From: Syntrophorhabdaceae bacterium
GTDB lineage: Bacteria > Desulfobacterota > Syntrophorhabdia > Syntrophorhabdales > Syntrophorhabdaceae
DNA length: 6,999 bases
NCBI GenBank assembly: GCA_026416315.1
Contig: JAOAFK010000163.1
Span: 1-6,999 of the forward strand
Direction of reading: 5' to 3'
Shown one piece after another: positions 1 through 6,059 of this stretch; within the stretch, counting starts at the first letter, position 1; every line of letters begins with the position of its first letter. Made by a program: the position numbers and the translations under genes. The notes under the pieces are model-generated. The model worked only from the letters and a program-made list of their open reading frames with translations. It searched no databases and had not been told where the DNA came from.

Positions 1-1442
1 GGAAATTTATCTGCTAAGCCCAGTCTTTTTGCCAGTTCAGTAAAAAACCTCCATTCTGACCAGCACTCATATAGAGGTTCTATTGCCTTTTTTCTAAGCA
101 TTAAATAAGGAAGGCAATGACACACATTATAAGTATAGGCAAGACCCCATTTCTCTAAATGAGAGCATGCAGGAAACACATAATGGGCAAGCTGACCTGT
201 TTCAGTCATAAATAAATCGTGCACCACAAGGAGTTCAAGCTTTTTAAAGGCCTCTATAAAGGCATTTGAATCTGGCATTGAAATAACGGGATTGCCACCT
301 ATTACGAAAAAGGCCTTTATCTTCTCTGGTACATTTTCAGGGACACATGTAACAACACCGTAAGGGCTCTTTCTGCCCCATACCGCATAGAATAAAGGAT
401 ACTGGTCTGCACCAAGGGGCTCACCTTCAACACCCATGCCCACGTTACCAAGGGGCAGTCTGGGACTTATCACCCAGCCTCCTGGGATGTTTATATTGCC
501 TGTAATTGTCTGGAGGATTGAAAATGCCCTGCTGTTCTGTGTGCCGTTTGCGGTCTGGTCCTGTGTGCAAGTACCCTGATAGATGCTTGCACCTTTTGTT
601 GTGGCAAAAAGACGGGCAAGCCTTCTAATATCATCTGCAGGAACCCATGTAATCCTTTCAGCCCATTCAGGGGTATATTTCTGTATATGGGGAATTAGTT
701 TTTCAAATCCCGTTGTGTATTTTTCTATAAATTCTTCATCATACAGCTTTTCGTTTACAATAACATTTATCATGGCAAGGGCCAGGGCACCATCTGTCCC
801 GGGCCTAATCTTTAGATACATCACCGCCTGATCTGCAAGGGGTATCCTTTTAGGATCAATGACCACAATCTTTGCACCTTTTTTCAGATTTTCCTCTATG
901 GCGAGTTTCAGGGGGAAGTCTGAGGCATCGGGGTTATGCCCCCATAATATATAAAGTTTAGAATCGAGTTCTTCTGTGGGATATTTGCCAAATGTGATCT
1001 GCCTTGTCCTTATCCTCATCCTGTAACAGACGCTTTCAACAGAGAAAAAATTGGGGGAACCGAATGCTGCCTTGAAACGCTGTGTAAGACCTACCATTTC
1101 AAGGTTTTCAACACCGATGGAGCCGCTGAAAACCCCCAAGACAGCTGGTCCAAAGGAATTTTTCAAAAAAAGAAGCTTTTCTGCAATCTCGTCTAAGGCC
1201 TGCTCCCAGCTTATCCGTTCAAAACTGCCGTTTTTCCTCTTTAAAGGATATTTTAGCCTTTCAGGGTGGTAGATGTTTTCCAGCATCGATTCGCCCTTCG
1301 GGCAAAGCCTGCCTTTATTTAAGGGATGGGTCTCAAGGCCCTCAACCTTGATGGCCTTTCCATCCTTTACAAAAACCCTTACTCCACAACTGTGGTAACA
1401 CAGGGTGCAATCTGTTAAGACTTCCTTTACGTTCTCTGCCAT
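1..1442 (-). CDS. Molybdopterin (Mo/W) oxidoreductase, DMSO-reductase superfamily, C-terminus cut by window edge
   Basis: About 480 residues are visible, reading leftward from an ATG at 1442-1440; the frame is open to base 1, so the C-terminal part, with the usual dinucleotide-binding domain, lies outside. Seen directly: an N-terminal CxxCxxxC motif (C12, C15, C19) plus C47 in GRLCPKG, the [4Fe-4S] site of this superfamily; C139 in SVESVCYRMR, where the Mo/W-ligating Cys of NapA/thiosulfate-reductase/acetylene-hydratase-type members sits; the cofactor-binding stretch VVIDPKR near D196; a QGTCTQDQTANGTQNSRAF-type segment from about residue 289; and GGNP at 382-385. The N-terminus (MAENVKEVLTDC) has no twin-arginine signal, so the enzyme is probably cytoplasmic. 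The start is well supported: AAGAAGGG stands just upstream and an in-frame TAA lies two codons before the ATG. The gene follows the crotonase-like gene after 35 bases and is probably co-transcribed. The family is certain; the substrate is not. No electron-transfer subunit is visible in the window. Confidence 0.93.
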   Translation of the reverse strand, partial: MAENVKEVLTDCTLCYHSCGVRVFVKDGKAIKVEGLETHPLNKGRLCPKGESMLENIYHPERLKYPLKRKNGSFERISWEQALDEIAEKLLFLKNSFGPAVLGVFSGSIGVENLEMVGLTQRFKAAFGSPNFFSVESVCYRMRIRTRQITFGKYPTEELDSKLYILWGHNPDASDFPLKLAIEENLKKGAKIVVIDPKRIPLADQAVMYLKIRPGTDGALALAMINVIVNEKLYDEEFIEKYTTGFEKLIPHIQKYTPEWAERITWVPADDIRRLARLFATTKGASIYQGTCTQDQTANGTQNSRAFSILQTITGNINIPGGWVISPRLPLGNVGMGVEGEPLGADQYPLFYAVWGRKSPYGVVTCVPENVPEKIKAFFVIGGNPVISMPDSNAFIEAFKKLELLVVHDLFMTETGQLAHYVFPACSHLEKWGLAYTYNVCHCLPYLMLRKKAIEPLYECWSEWRFFTELAKRLGLADKF

Positions 1443-1477
1443 ATGTTAATCCCTTCTTTACATGGAATTTATTAAAA

Positions 1478-2260
1478 TTACTTTTTCTTCTTCAATGGGT
1501 TTATAATGGGAAAAGACTTCATGCATAGGACCTGATTTCTATTCTCAAGATTAAGGGCTGATTCAAGGCTTGCTGGGCCGATATTTTGGTTTATGGCCTC
1601 TTTGGTCATCCTTAAACTTAAAAGGGATTTTTCTGCCATTTTACCAGCCAGTTCAAAGGCCTTGTCCATGAGTTTTTCTGTTGGGACAACGTGGTTTACA
1701 AAACCTATATTTTTTGCTGTCTCTGCATCAATAACATCGCCAGTATATAGATATTCAAGGGCAAGGCCTAAATGGGTCTGGCGGGGAAAATAAAAGCTAC
1801 TTCCCATATCAGCTGAAGTAAGGCCTATGTTTATATATGAGGCCATAAACTTTGCAGTGGGGTCTGCGATTCTTATATCTGCAGCTATGGCAAGGCTGAA
1901 TCCACCACCTGCTGCGTATCCCTTGATTGCTGCTATTATGGGCTGAGGAGCTCGCCTCATGGAAAGGATGATCTCTGACATCTCATGTTGAAATTCGTAT
2001 ATCTCATGGACATCTTTCTTATAAAACGGTTCCTTTTCACTGTCCATCTCACCTACATCAGAACCTGAGCAGAAAGAACGACCCTCGCCTGTCATGATTA
2101 TTACTCTACATGCCCTTTCGTTTTGCATTTCACGCCAGAACGATAATAGTTCTCTTCTCATCTCTTTTGTTATGGCATTGAGTTTTTCTGGATTATTTAA
2201 ACTCAATATTCCAATATAGTTTTTGAGGTCAAATTTTAAGGTGTTAAAGTTGTTTTCCAT
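1478..2260 (-). CDS. Crotonase-fold enoyl-CoA hydratase/isomerase family protein lacking the classical catalytic glutamates
   Basis: This 260-residue protein has the normal crotonase length. The acyl-CoA oxyanion-hole elements are present: GRSFCSGSD (60-68, backbone NH at S65) and IKGYAAGGGFSLAIAADIRIA (from 112, NH at G119). Aligned by eye with rat mitochondrial enoyl-CoA hydratase, the two catalytic glutamates (E144, E164) are replaced by S122 and Y142. D151 in GLTSADMGSS falls where PaaG- and ECI2-type isomerases carry an acidic residue, so an isomerase-like or other CoA chemistry is more likely than simple hydration. The C-terminus ends ENRNQVLCMKSFPIINPLKKKK and lacks the common EG..AF.EKR.P element. 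The start has AAAAAGGTG upstream at good spacing. The next gene, a molybdopterin oxidoreductase, begins 35 bases after the stop, which suggests a shared CoA-thioester pathway. Assigning a specific reaction would be guesswork. Confidence 0.93.
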   Translation of the reverse strand: MENNFNTLKFDLKNYIGILSLNNPEKLNAITKEMRRELLSFWREMQNERACRVIIMTGEGRSFCSGSDVGEMDSEKEPFYKKDVHEIYEFQHEMSEIILSMRRAPQPIIAAIKGYAAGGGFSLAIAADIRIADPTAKFMASYINIGLTSADMGSSFYFPRQTHLGLALEYLYTGDVIDAETAKNIGFVNHVVPTEKLMDKAFELAGKMAEKSLLSLRMTKEAINQNIGPASLESALNLENRNQVLCMKSFPIINPLKKKK

Positions 2261-2294
2261 AAAGCACCTTTTTTAATCAGCTACTACTCTGTTC

Positions 2295-2324
2295 ATTTTT
2301 TCAAAAATAACGATTAAATGTCAA
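2295..2324 (-). promoter_or_regulatory. Possible sigma70-type promoter for the crotonase/oxidoreductase unit
   Basis: Reading the minus strand, a perfect TTGACA (2324-2319) is followed after 18 bases by AAAAAT (2300-2295), which matches TATAAT at four of six positions. It would start transcription near 2288, leaving a short leader before the ATG at 2260. The -35 is good and the -10 poor, so the call is tentative. The genes could also be read through from the tRNA-Asn gene, which points the same way. Confidence 0.35.
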
Positions 2325-2328
2325 GTTA

Positions 2329-2355
2329 AATTCACGGCCAAGATTTAAGTGAATT
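2329..2355. repeat. Operator-like inverted repeat upstream of the crotonase promoter
   Basis: AATTCAC (2329-2335) and GTGAATT (2349-2355) form a perfect 7-base inverted repeat with a 13-base spacer. It lies just upstream of the -35 element proposed for the crotonase gene and downstream of the tRNA-Asn gene. It could bind a regulator, or form a weak hairpin after the tRNA. No T-run follows it on the minus strand, so I do not call it a terminator. Confidence 0.35.
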
Positions 2356-2392
2356 AAAAGAGGACATAGACGATATATTTCATGACATATTA

Positions 2393-2469
2393 TGGCTCCC
2401 CGGGCAGGACTCGAACCTGCAACCTACTGGTTAACAGCCAGCCGCTACTGCCGATTGAGCTACCGGGGA
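2393..2469 (-). tRNA. tRNA-Asn (anticodon GTT)
   Basis: Read on the minus strand, this is a 77-base cloverleaf with encoded CCA. The acceptor stem TCCCCGG pairs fully with CCGGGGA, with discriminator G. The anticodon arm is GCTGG-CTGTTAA-CCAGT, giving GTT (Asn). The variable loop is 5 bases, and the T-arm is GCAGG-TTCGAGT-CCTGC. The D-arm is odd: where GAGC is expected opposite GCTC, the sequence reads GTAGC. This leaves one extra base, and the D-stem has either a bulged U or a 3-bp stem. The gene is otherwise intact and probably functional. Confidence 0.95.
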
Positions 2470-2513
2470 ATGATTTATCAATTTTTCAATTCCTGTAATA
2501 AGGAACGGGTATA

Positions 2514-2542
2514 AGTAAACAATAAAACTACTTTAATGTCAA
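2514..2542 (-). promoter_or_regulatory. Possible promoter of tRNA-Asn
   Basis: On the minus strand, TTGACA (2542-2537) is followed after 17 bases by TTTACT (2519-2514), a four-of-six match to TATAAT. Transcription would begin about 38 bases upstream of the mature tRNA 5' end at 2469, which is a normal leader length. The -35 is perfect and the -10 is mediocre. Confidence 0.4.
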
Positions 2543-2555
2543 GGTTTTTAATTAC

Positions 2556-2602
2556 CCCTTGAATCAACACAACCCCTTTGATTTTTCAATTGTGTTCAAG
2601 GG
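2556..2602. repeat. Long imperfect inverted repeat (hairpin) before the GTPase gene
   Basis: CCCTTGA (2556-2562) pairs with TCAAGGG (2596-2602), and ACACAA (2567-2572) pairs with TTGTGT (2590-2595). This gives 13 base pairs interrupted by a 4-base bulge. The loop itself contains a small stem, TTGA-TTTT-TCAA (2578-2589). The structure ends 23 bases before the GTPase ATG, and its 3' arm holds the only Shine-Dalgarno-like AAGG nearby. It could be a leader hairpin affecting translation or an operator. No T-run follows on either strand, so it does not look like an intrinsic terminator. Confidence 0.5.
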
Positions 2603-2625
2603 TGATTTTGAATAAAATTTATACT

Positions 2626-3582
2626 ATGCCAGCAAATCTACCACCAGATTACTTTGAGGAAGAAAAAAAACTCAGGCAGGCAAAGACCATTGATGAAAAG
2701 ATAAGTATCATAGAAAATATGCTTGCCATCATCCCCCACCACAAAGGCACTGACAAACTAATAGGGTCGCTAAGGGCAAAAGTTGCGAAGTTAAAAGAAG
2801 AAAAAGAGAGAAAACCTCAGGTTCAGAGAAAATCAGATAGCCTTTATAACATAAAAAAAGATGGAGCAGGTCAGGTTATTTTCATAGGTTTCCCTAATGC
2901 AGGAAAATCATCACTCGTGTCTGCCCTTTCAGGAGAACCTGTGGAGATAGCAGATTACCCCTATACCACAAGGGCACTCCAGCAGAGGATGATGCGTTAT
3001 GAGGATATACAGATTCAGTTGATTGATACACCGGCCTTGGGTGATGACAATACAAATATGTGGTTCGGAAATATGATAAGAAAAGCAGACTGCATTGCAG
3101 TGACCATAGGGTTATCTGATGCAATCGATGTAGAATATGAGCTTATAATGGAAGAGATGAAACCTCATTTGCCTTATCTTCAGAAATCAGAAAGGGAGAT
3201 ACTTATTGTAGTAAATAAGCTTGACCTTGTAGAATATTCAAAAAACCTTGAAGAGTTTGAAAAGGCAACGGAAAATAGGCACAAAGTGATACCCGTGTCC
3301 GCAAAAAATGATGTCAATATCCACCAGCTCAAGGAAATTTTATTTGATTCCCTTGAGATAATTAGAATTTATTCAAAAATACCGGGTAAAAAGCCTGATC
3401 TTGATGTACCCTTTGTATTAAAAAAGGGAAGCAATATTTTAGATTGTGCTGGAAAAATCCACAAAGACTTCATTGAAAAAATGAGATATGCCAAGGTATG
3501 GAGAAAAGGAAAACTTGAAGGCATGATGGTGAGCAGAGATTTTATCCTTGAAGACAAAGACATAGTGGAGATTCACATCTGA
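2626..3582 (+). CDS. DRG/Obg-like GTPase with C-terminal TGS domain
   Basis: The protein has 318 residues from the ATG at 2626. The frame stays open upstream to a TTG at 2578, but MPANLPPDYFEEEKKLRQAKT looks like the conserved N-terminus of this family, so the later start is chosen. No good Shine-Dalgarno precedes it; AAGG lies over 20 bases upstream. The order is a helical N-terminal region (1-70), a G domain, and a TGS domain (about 255-318, ending in EDKDIVEIHI). G motifs seen: G1 GFPNAGKS (88-95), G2 threonines in YPYTTRAL (111-118), G3 DTPAL from D134 with Ala in place of the usual Gly, G4 NKLD (197-200), G5 SAK (225-227). The C-terminus, with HKDF..K.RYAKVWRKGK, closely follows the DRG-type TGS of archaea and eukaryotes. 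Relatives bind ribosomes or translation factors, and a role in ribosome function is inferred. The gene leads a three-gene plus-strand group with a 45-base gap to the rRNA methyltransferase. It is not ObgE, whose N-terminal Obg fold is absent. Confidence 0.93.
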   Translation: MPANLPPDYFEEEKKLRQAKTIDEKISIIENMLAIIPHHKGTDKLIGSLRAKVAKLKEEKERKPQVQRKSDSLYNIKKDGAGQVIFIGFPNAGKSSLVSALSGEPVEIADYPYTTRALQQRMMRYEDIQIQLIDTPALGDDNTNMWFGNMIRKADCIAVTIGLSDAIDVEYELIMEEMKPHLPYLQKSEREILIVVNKLDLVEYSKNLEEFEKATENRHKVIPVSAKNDVNIHQLKEILFDSLEIIRIYSKIPGKKPDLDVPFVLKKGSNILDCAGKIHKDFIEKMRYAKVWRKGKLEGMMVSRDFILEDKDIVEIHI

Positions 3583-3627
3583 TTTCAAAAGTCATTAAAA
3601 ATACAAATATATTTATATTTTATTTAA

Positions 3628-4809
3628 ATGATAGCATACAGGTCTTTAATCTTAAAAAAAGGTAAAACTGGACCAGTTTTTAATTTTCATCCATGGGTAT
3701 TTTCCCGCGCTATTGTGAACATCCCTCAAGGCCTAACACCTGGAGAACCTGTGAGGCTCTTTGATGAGAACAAAAGATTTTTTGGTCTCGGTTACTTTAA
3801 TTCATATTCTCTCATTACAGTTCGTATCTGGAGTTTTGATGAAAATGAACAGGTGAACCACGAGTTTTTTAAAAAAAGAATAAAAAAAGCTTATAAAATA
3901 AGAAAAGAATTCGTTGAAACACCTGAAACAGATGCATATCGTCTTATAAACGGTGAAAATGACCTTTTGCCTGGTCTAATTGTGGATAAATATGGAGAAT
4001 ATCTTGTTGTTCAAATTCACACAAAAGGCATAGAAGCATGGAAGGACCATATCACAGAGGCTCTAAAGGAGGTTATAAAACCAAAAGGCATATATGAAAG
4101 GTCCGATATGACAGTAAGAGAATTTGAGGGTCTTTCCTCAACGAATAAATTACTATATGGAGAAGTCCCGGATTTGGTTCAAATAAAAGAAAACGGTTTT
4201 AAATTTCTTGTTGATATTAAACACGGTCAGAAGACAGGATTCTTTCTCGACCAGAGGGATAAAAGGCTCGCCTTTATGAAATATGTAAAGGAAAAATCTG
4301 TCCTGAACTGCTTTTCATATACAGGTGCTTTTTCAATCTATGCCTTAGCTGGTGGAGCGCATAAGGTAATAAATGTAGATACATCTATGGAAGCCCTTGA
4401 ACTTGCCAGGAAAAATGTGCTGTTGAATAACTTTGATATAAATAGATGCGGTTTTATAAAGATGGATGTAAAGGATTTTTTGAAAAAGAATAGTGAGCAA
4501 TTTGATGCCATTGTCCTTGACCCACCGGCTTTTATAAAAGACAGGAAAAAAATAAAGGAAGGAAAAATAGGCTATAAAAACATAAATGAACTTGCCTTGA
4601 AAAGTTTGAAAGAAGATGGTATTCTTCTCACCTGTTCCTGTTCCGCACACCTTAAGATGGAAGATTTCAGAAATCTCCTTGGAGAGGTAGCAGGAAAGGC
4701 AAAAAGGCATATGAAGATATTGGAAACTTTTACCCATGGAATAGACCATTTACAAGCTGTTCCATTTTTAGAAGGGGCTTATCTTAAATGTTTTATAATG
4801 ACAGCATAA
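3628..4809 (+). CDS. RlmI-like class I SAM-dependent 23S rRNA (cytosine-C5) methyltransferase
   Basis: At 393 residues the protein is close to E. coli RlmI (396), which makes m5C1962 in 23S rRNA. Seen directly: an N-terminal PUA-like domain (about 1-80, with HPWVFSRAI at 21-29); the family signature HGQKTGFFLDQR (199-210); SAM-binding motif I NCFSYTGAFSIYALAGGA (227-244) with acidic D251 at the end of the next strand; motif IV DPPAF (298-302); a TCSCS segment (335-339) holding the probable catalytic Cys; and a C-terminal PFLEGAYLK (379-387). All expected motifs are intact. The start codon sits in a very AT-rich leader with no clear Shine-Dalgarno, so translation may depend on an unstructured leader or on coupling to the GTPase gene 45 bases upstream. 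RlmI fits best, but related proteins (RlmK-like and uncharacterised COG1092 members) share these motifs, so the exact target base is not certain. Confidence 0.93.
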   Translation: MIAYRSLILKKGKTGPVFNFHPWVFSRAIVNIPQGLTPGEPVRLFDENKRFFGLGYFNSYSLITVRIWSFDENEQVNHEFFKKRIKKAYKIRKEFVETPETDAYRLINGENDLLPGLIVDKYGEYLVVQIHTKGIEAWKDHITEALKEVIKPKGIYERSDMTVREFEGLSSTNKLLYGEVPDLVQIKENGFKFLVDIKHGQKTGFFLDQRDKRLAFMKYVKEKSVLNCFSYTGAFSIYALAGGAHKVINVDTSMEALELARKNVLLNNFDINRCGFIKMDVKDFLKKNSEQFDAIVLDPPAFIKDRKKIKEGKIGYKNINELALKSLKEDGILLTCSCSAHLKMEDFRNLLGEVAGKAKRHMKILETFTHGIDHLQAVPFLEGAYLKCFIMTA

Positions 4810-4820
4810 AACAGCATAAA
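4801..4820 (+). repeat. Perfect 10-base tandem duplication across the methyltransferase stop codon
   Basis: ACAGCATAAA occurs twice in a row (4801-4810 and 4811-4820). The first copy encodes the last residues Thr-Ala and the TAA stop; the second is untranslated and lengthens the gap to the next gene. It looks like a simple slippage or duplication event without effect on the protein. Confidence 0.85.
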
Positions 4821-4836
4821 ATAAAAAAGGGAAAAA

Positions 4837-5529
4837 ATGAAACCCGTTGAAGTAACGGATAAAATTTTTATGATAGCCGGACCTAATTTGACAGATTACA
4901 GAGACGGGTCAGTTTATCTCATTGATGTAGGGGGGCTTGTTCTCATAGATAGTGGTTCAGGGTTTGGTTTTGAAAAGACAGTAAAAAATATAGAATATCT
5001 TGGATATAATCCATATAGCATAAACACAATGATATTAACCCATTGTCATTTTGACCATGTGGGTGGTGCCCACTTTTTCAAGGAAAGGTTTGATACAAAA
5101 ATTATCATGCACGAATTGGATGCCAGGATAGTTGAGAGGGCTGATCAAAGACTGACCGCTGCTTTCTGCTTTGAAGTAGAATTTAAGCCACTTATTATAG
5201 ATAAAAAAATCAAAGGAGAAGAAGAAATACTCACTTTCAATGGTTACGAGGTGGCATGCATCCACACACCCGGTCATACACCAGGTTCCATATCGGTTTT
5301 AATTGACATGGATGGTCAGAGGATTCTCTTTGCCCAGGATATTGGTGCACCACTTTTGAAAGAGTTTGATTGTGACCCTCGTGCATGGGTAAGCTCCATT
5401 GACCTCATGTTCTATTTAGAACCAGATATATTATGCGACGGACATTCAGGTGTGTTTAAAACAAAAGAGCATGTAAGAAGGTATCTGCAGTACTGTATTG
5501 GCAAACAGATAGAAATGGGATATATCTAA
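4837..5529 (+). CDS. Metallo-beta-lactamase-fold hydrolase, glyoxalase II-like
   Basis: This 230-residue protein carries the full set of dinuclear metal ligands of the fold: THCHFDHVGG (H69, H71, D73, H74), HTPGHTPGS with H147, AQDIG with D168, and CDGHSG with H203. The pattern matches the broad glyoxalase II/thioesterase-like branch of MBL hydrolases, which cleave thioesters or other esters using two metal ions, usually zinc or iron. There is no signal peptide or membrane segment, so it should be cytoplasmic. The length suits a single MBL domain without the extra C-terminal substrate-binding helices of true hydroxyacylglutathione hydrolase. An AAGGG-type ribosome binding site stands just before the ATG, and the gap to the methyltransferase is 27 bases, so co-transcription is likely. 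The substrate is unknown. A metal-dependent CoA-thioesterase or detoxification role is possible but only inferred. Confidence 0.92.
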   Translation: MKPVEVTDKIFMIAGPNLTDYRDGSVYLIDVGGLVLIDSGSGFGFEKTVKNIEYLGYNPYSINTMILTHCHFDHVGGAHFFKERFDTKIIMHELDARIVERADQRLTAAFCFEVEFKPLIIDKKIKGEEEILTFNGYEVACIHTPGHTPGSISVLIDMDGQRILFAQDIGAPLLKEFDCDPRAWVSSIDLMFYLEPDILCDGHSGVFKTKEHVRRYLQYCIGKQIEMGYI

Positions 5530-5563
5530 ATTTACTTAATTTACGATCTCAGAAAATTTCCAT

Positions 5564-5848
5564 TTATTGTGATTTCTTTTTACTTCTTGTAGTCTTCTTC
5601 TCTGTTTCTTTTTTTGCCTTTTCTGTCTGTGTCTTTGATGATTTGACACGGGTTTTAGTCTTCTTTTCTTCTACCTCTTCTTTGCTCTCTTTTTGACCCT
5701 TTTCTGCAACAAATTGGGCTTCATATCTTGAAATCACAATCCTTTCTGCTTCGAGCCAGTGATCAAGGTCTCTACCGTGGATTCTACCCTCCCTTTCAAA
5801 GATTTCATAGGCCAGCCTTGCTATTTCTTCATATAAATTCTCATTCAT
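5564..5848 (-). CDS. DUF2934 small protein with lysine-rich tail
   Basis: The protein has 94 residues in two parts. Residues 6-42 (EEIARLAYEIFEREGRIHGR followed by DLDHWLEAERI) match the short DUF2934 pattern, AY.....GR.HGrdl.HWl.AE, whose function is unknown. Residues 48-94 are a low-complexity tail rich in Lys, Glu, Thr and Ser, with 16 lysines, ending RSKKKSQ. Such tails are usually disordered and can bind nucleic acid, but this is inference. The ATG at 5848 is preceded by GAGGTG at good spacing and by a strong promoter (5909-5881), so the gene appears to be its own transcription unit. It converges on the MBL hydrolase gene with 34 bases between the stops, and no clear terminator hairpin is seen there. 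It is divergent from tRNA-Ala. Confidence 0.88.
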   Translation of the reverse strand: MNENLYEEIARLAYEIFEREGRIHGRDLDHWLEAERIVISRYEAQFVAEKGQKESKEEVEEKKTKTRVKSSKTQTEKAKKETEKKTTRSKKKSQ

Positions 5849-5880
5849 AAAACACCTCGATCTTAATTTCTTCTATTGTA

Positions 5881-5909
5881 ATAATATTCAACAAATCCTA
5901 TTTTGTCAA
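5881..5909 (-). promoter_or_regulatory. Sigma70-type promoter of the DUF2934 gene
   Basis: On the minus strand, a perfect TTGACA (5909-5904) is followed after exactly 17 bases by TATTAT (5886-5881), five of six matches to consensus. Transcription should begin near 5874, about 26 bases before the start codon, with the GAGGTG ribosome binding site in between. Confidence 0.75.
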
Positions 5910-5945
5910 AGCCTATCTCATCATATAACACCCTTAATTTAATAA

Positions 5946-5974
5946 TTGACAATAAGGACATATATTGTTATAAA
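5946..5974 (+). promoter_or_regulatory. Strong sigma70-type promoter of tRNA-Ala
   Basis: TTGACA (5946-5951), a 17-base spacer and TATAAA (5969-5974) form a near-perfect promoter. The predicted start, about 5981, lies only a few bases before the mature tRNA 5' end at 5984. It is back to back with the DUF2934 promoter; the two -35 elements are 36 bases apart, so the promoters could influence one another. Confidence 0.8.
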
Positions 5975-5983
5975 AAAAATAAA

Positions 5984-6059
5984 GGGGCTGTAGCTCAGAT
6001 GGGAGAGTACTTGACTGGCAGTCAAGGGGTCGGGGGTTCGATCCCCCTCAGCTCCACCA
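5984..6059 (+). tRNA. tRNA-Ala (anticodon GGC)
   Basis: This is a 76-base cloverleaf with encoded CCA. The acceptor stem GGGGCTG pairs with CAGCTCC and includes the G3-U70 wobble that is the main identity element of alanine tRNAs. The anticodon arm CTTGA-CTGGCAG-TCAAG gives GGC. The T-arm is GGGGG-TTCGATC-CCCCT, with one wobble pair. The gene stands alone, with no rRNA or other tRNA beside it. Confidence 0.97.

Noticed and set aside
583..1272. Plus-strand open frames of 73-82 codons at 583-831 and 1051-1272
   Set aside because: They lie antisense to the molybdopterin oxidoreductase, whose motifs are unmistakable; the translated products show no family features.
1..1442. Identity as acetylene hydratase
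   Set aside because: Spacing of the FeS cysteines and the Cys ligand is similar, but the Asp that follows the second FeS cysteine in acetylene hydratase is Tyr16 here, so the function is not supported.
2578..2625. Upstream TTG/GTG starts that would add up to 16 residues to the GTPase
   Set aside because: The extension falls within the inverted repeat and reads unlike protein, while MPANLPPDYF at 2626 resembles the conserved family N-terminus.
4345..4749. Minus-strand open frame of 134 codons
   Set aside because: It is antisense to the RlmI-like methyltransferase, covering its SAM-binding motifs, and its product shows no recognisable features or ribosome binding site.
5984..6059. tRNA-Ala as an attachment site of an integrated element
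   Set aside because: No duplicate of the tRNA 3' end, integrase or other mobile-element gene is visible in the window.
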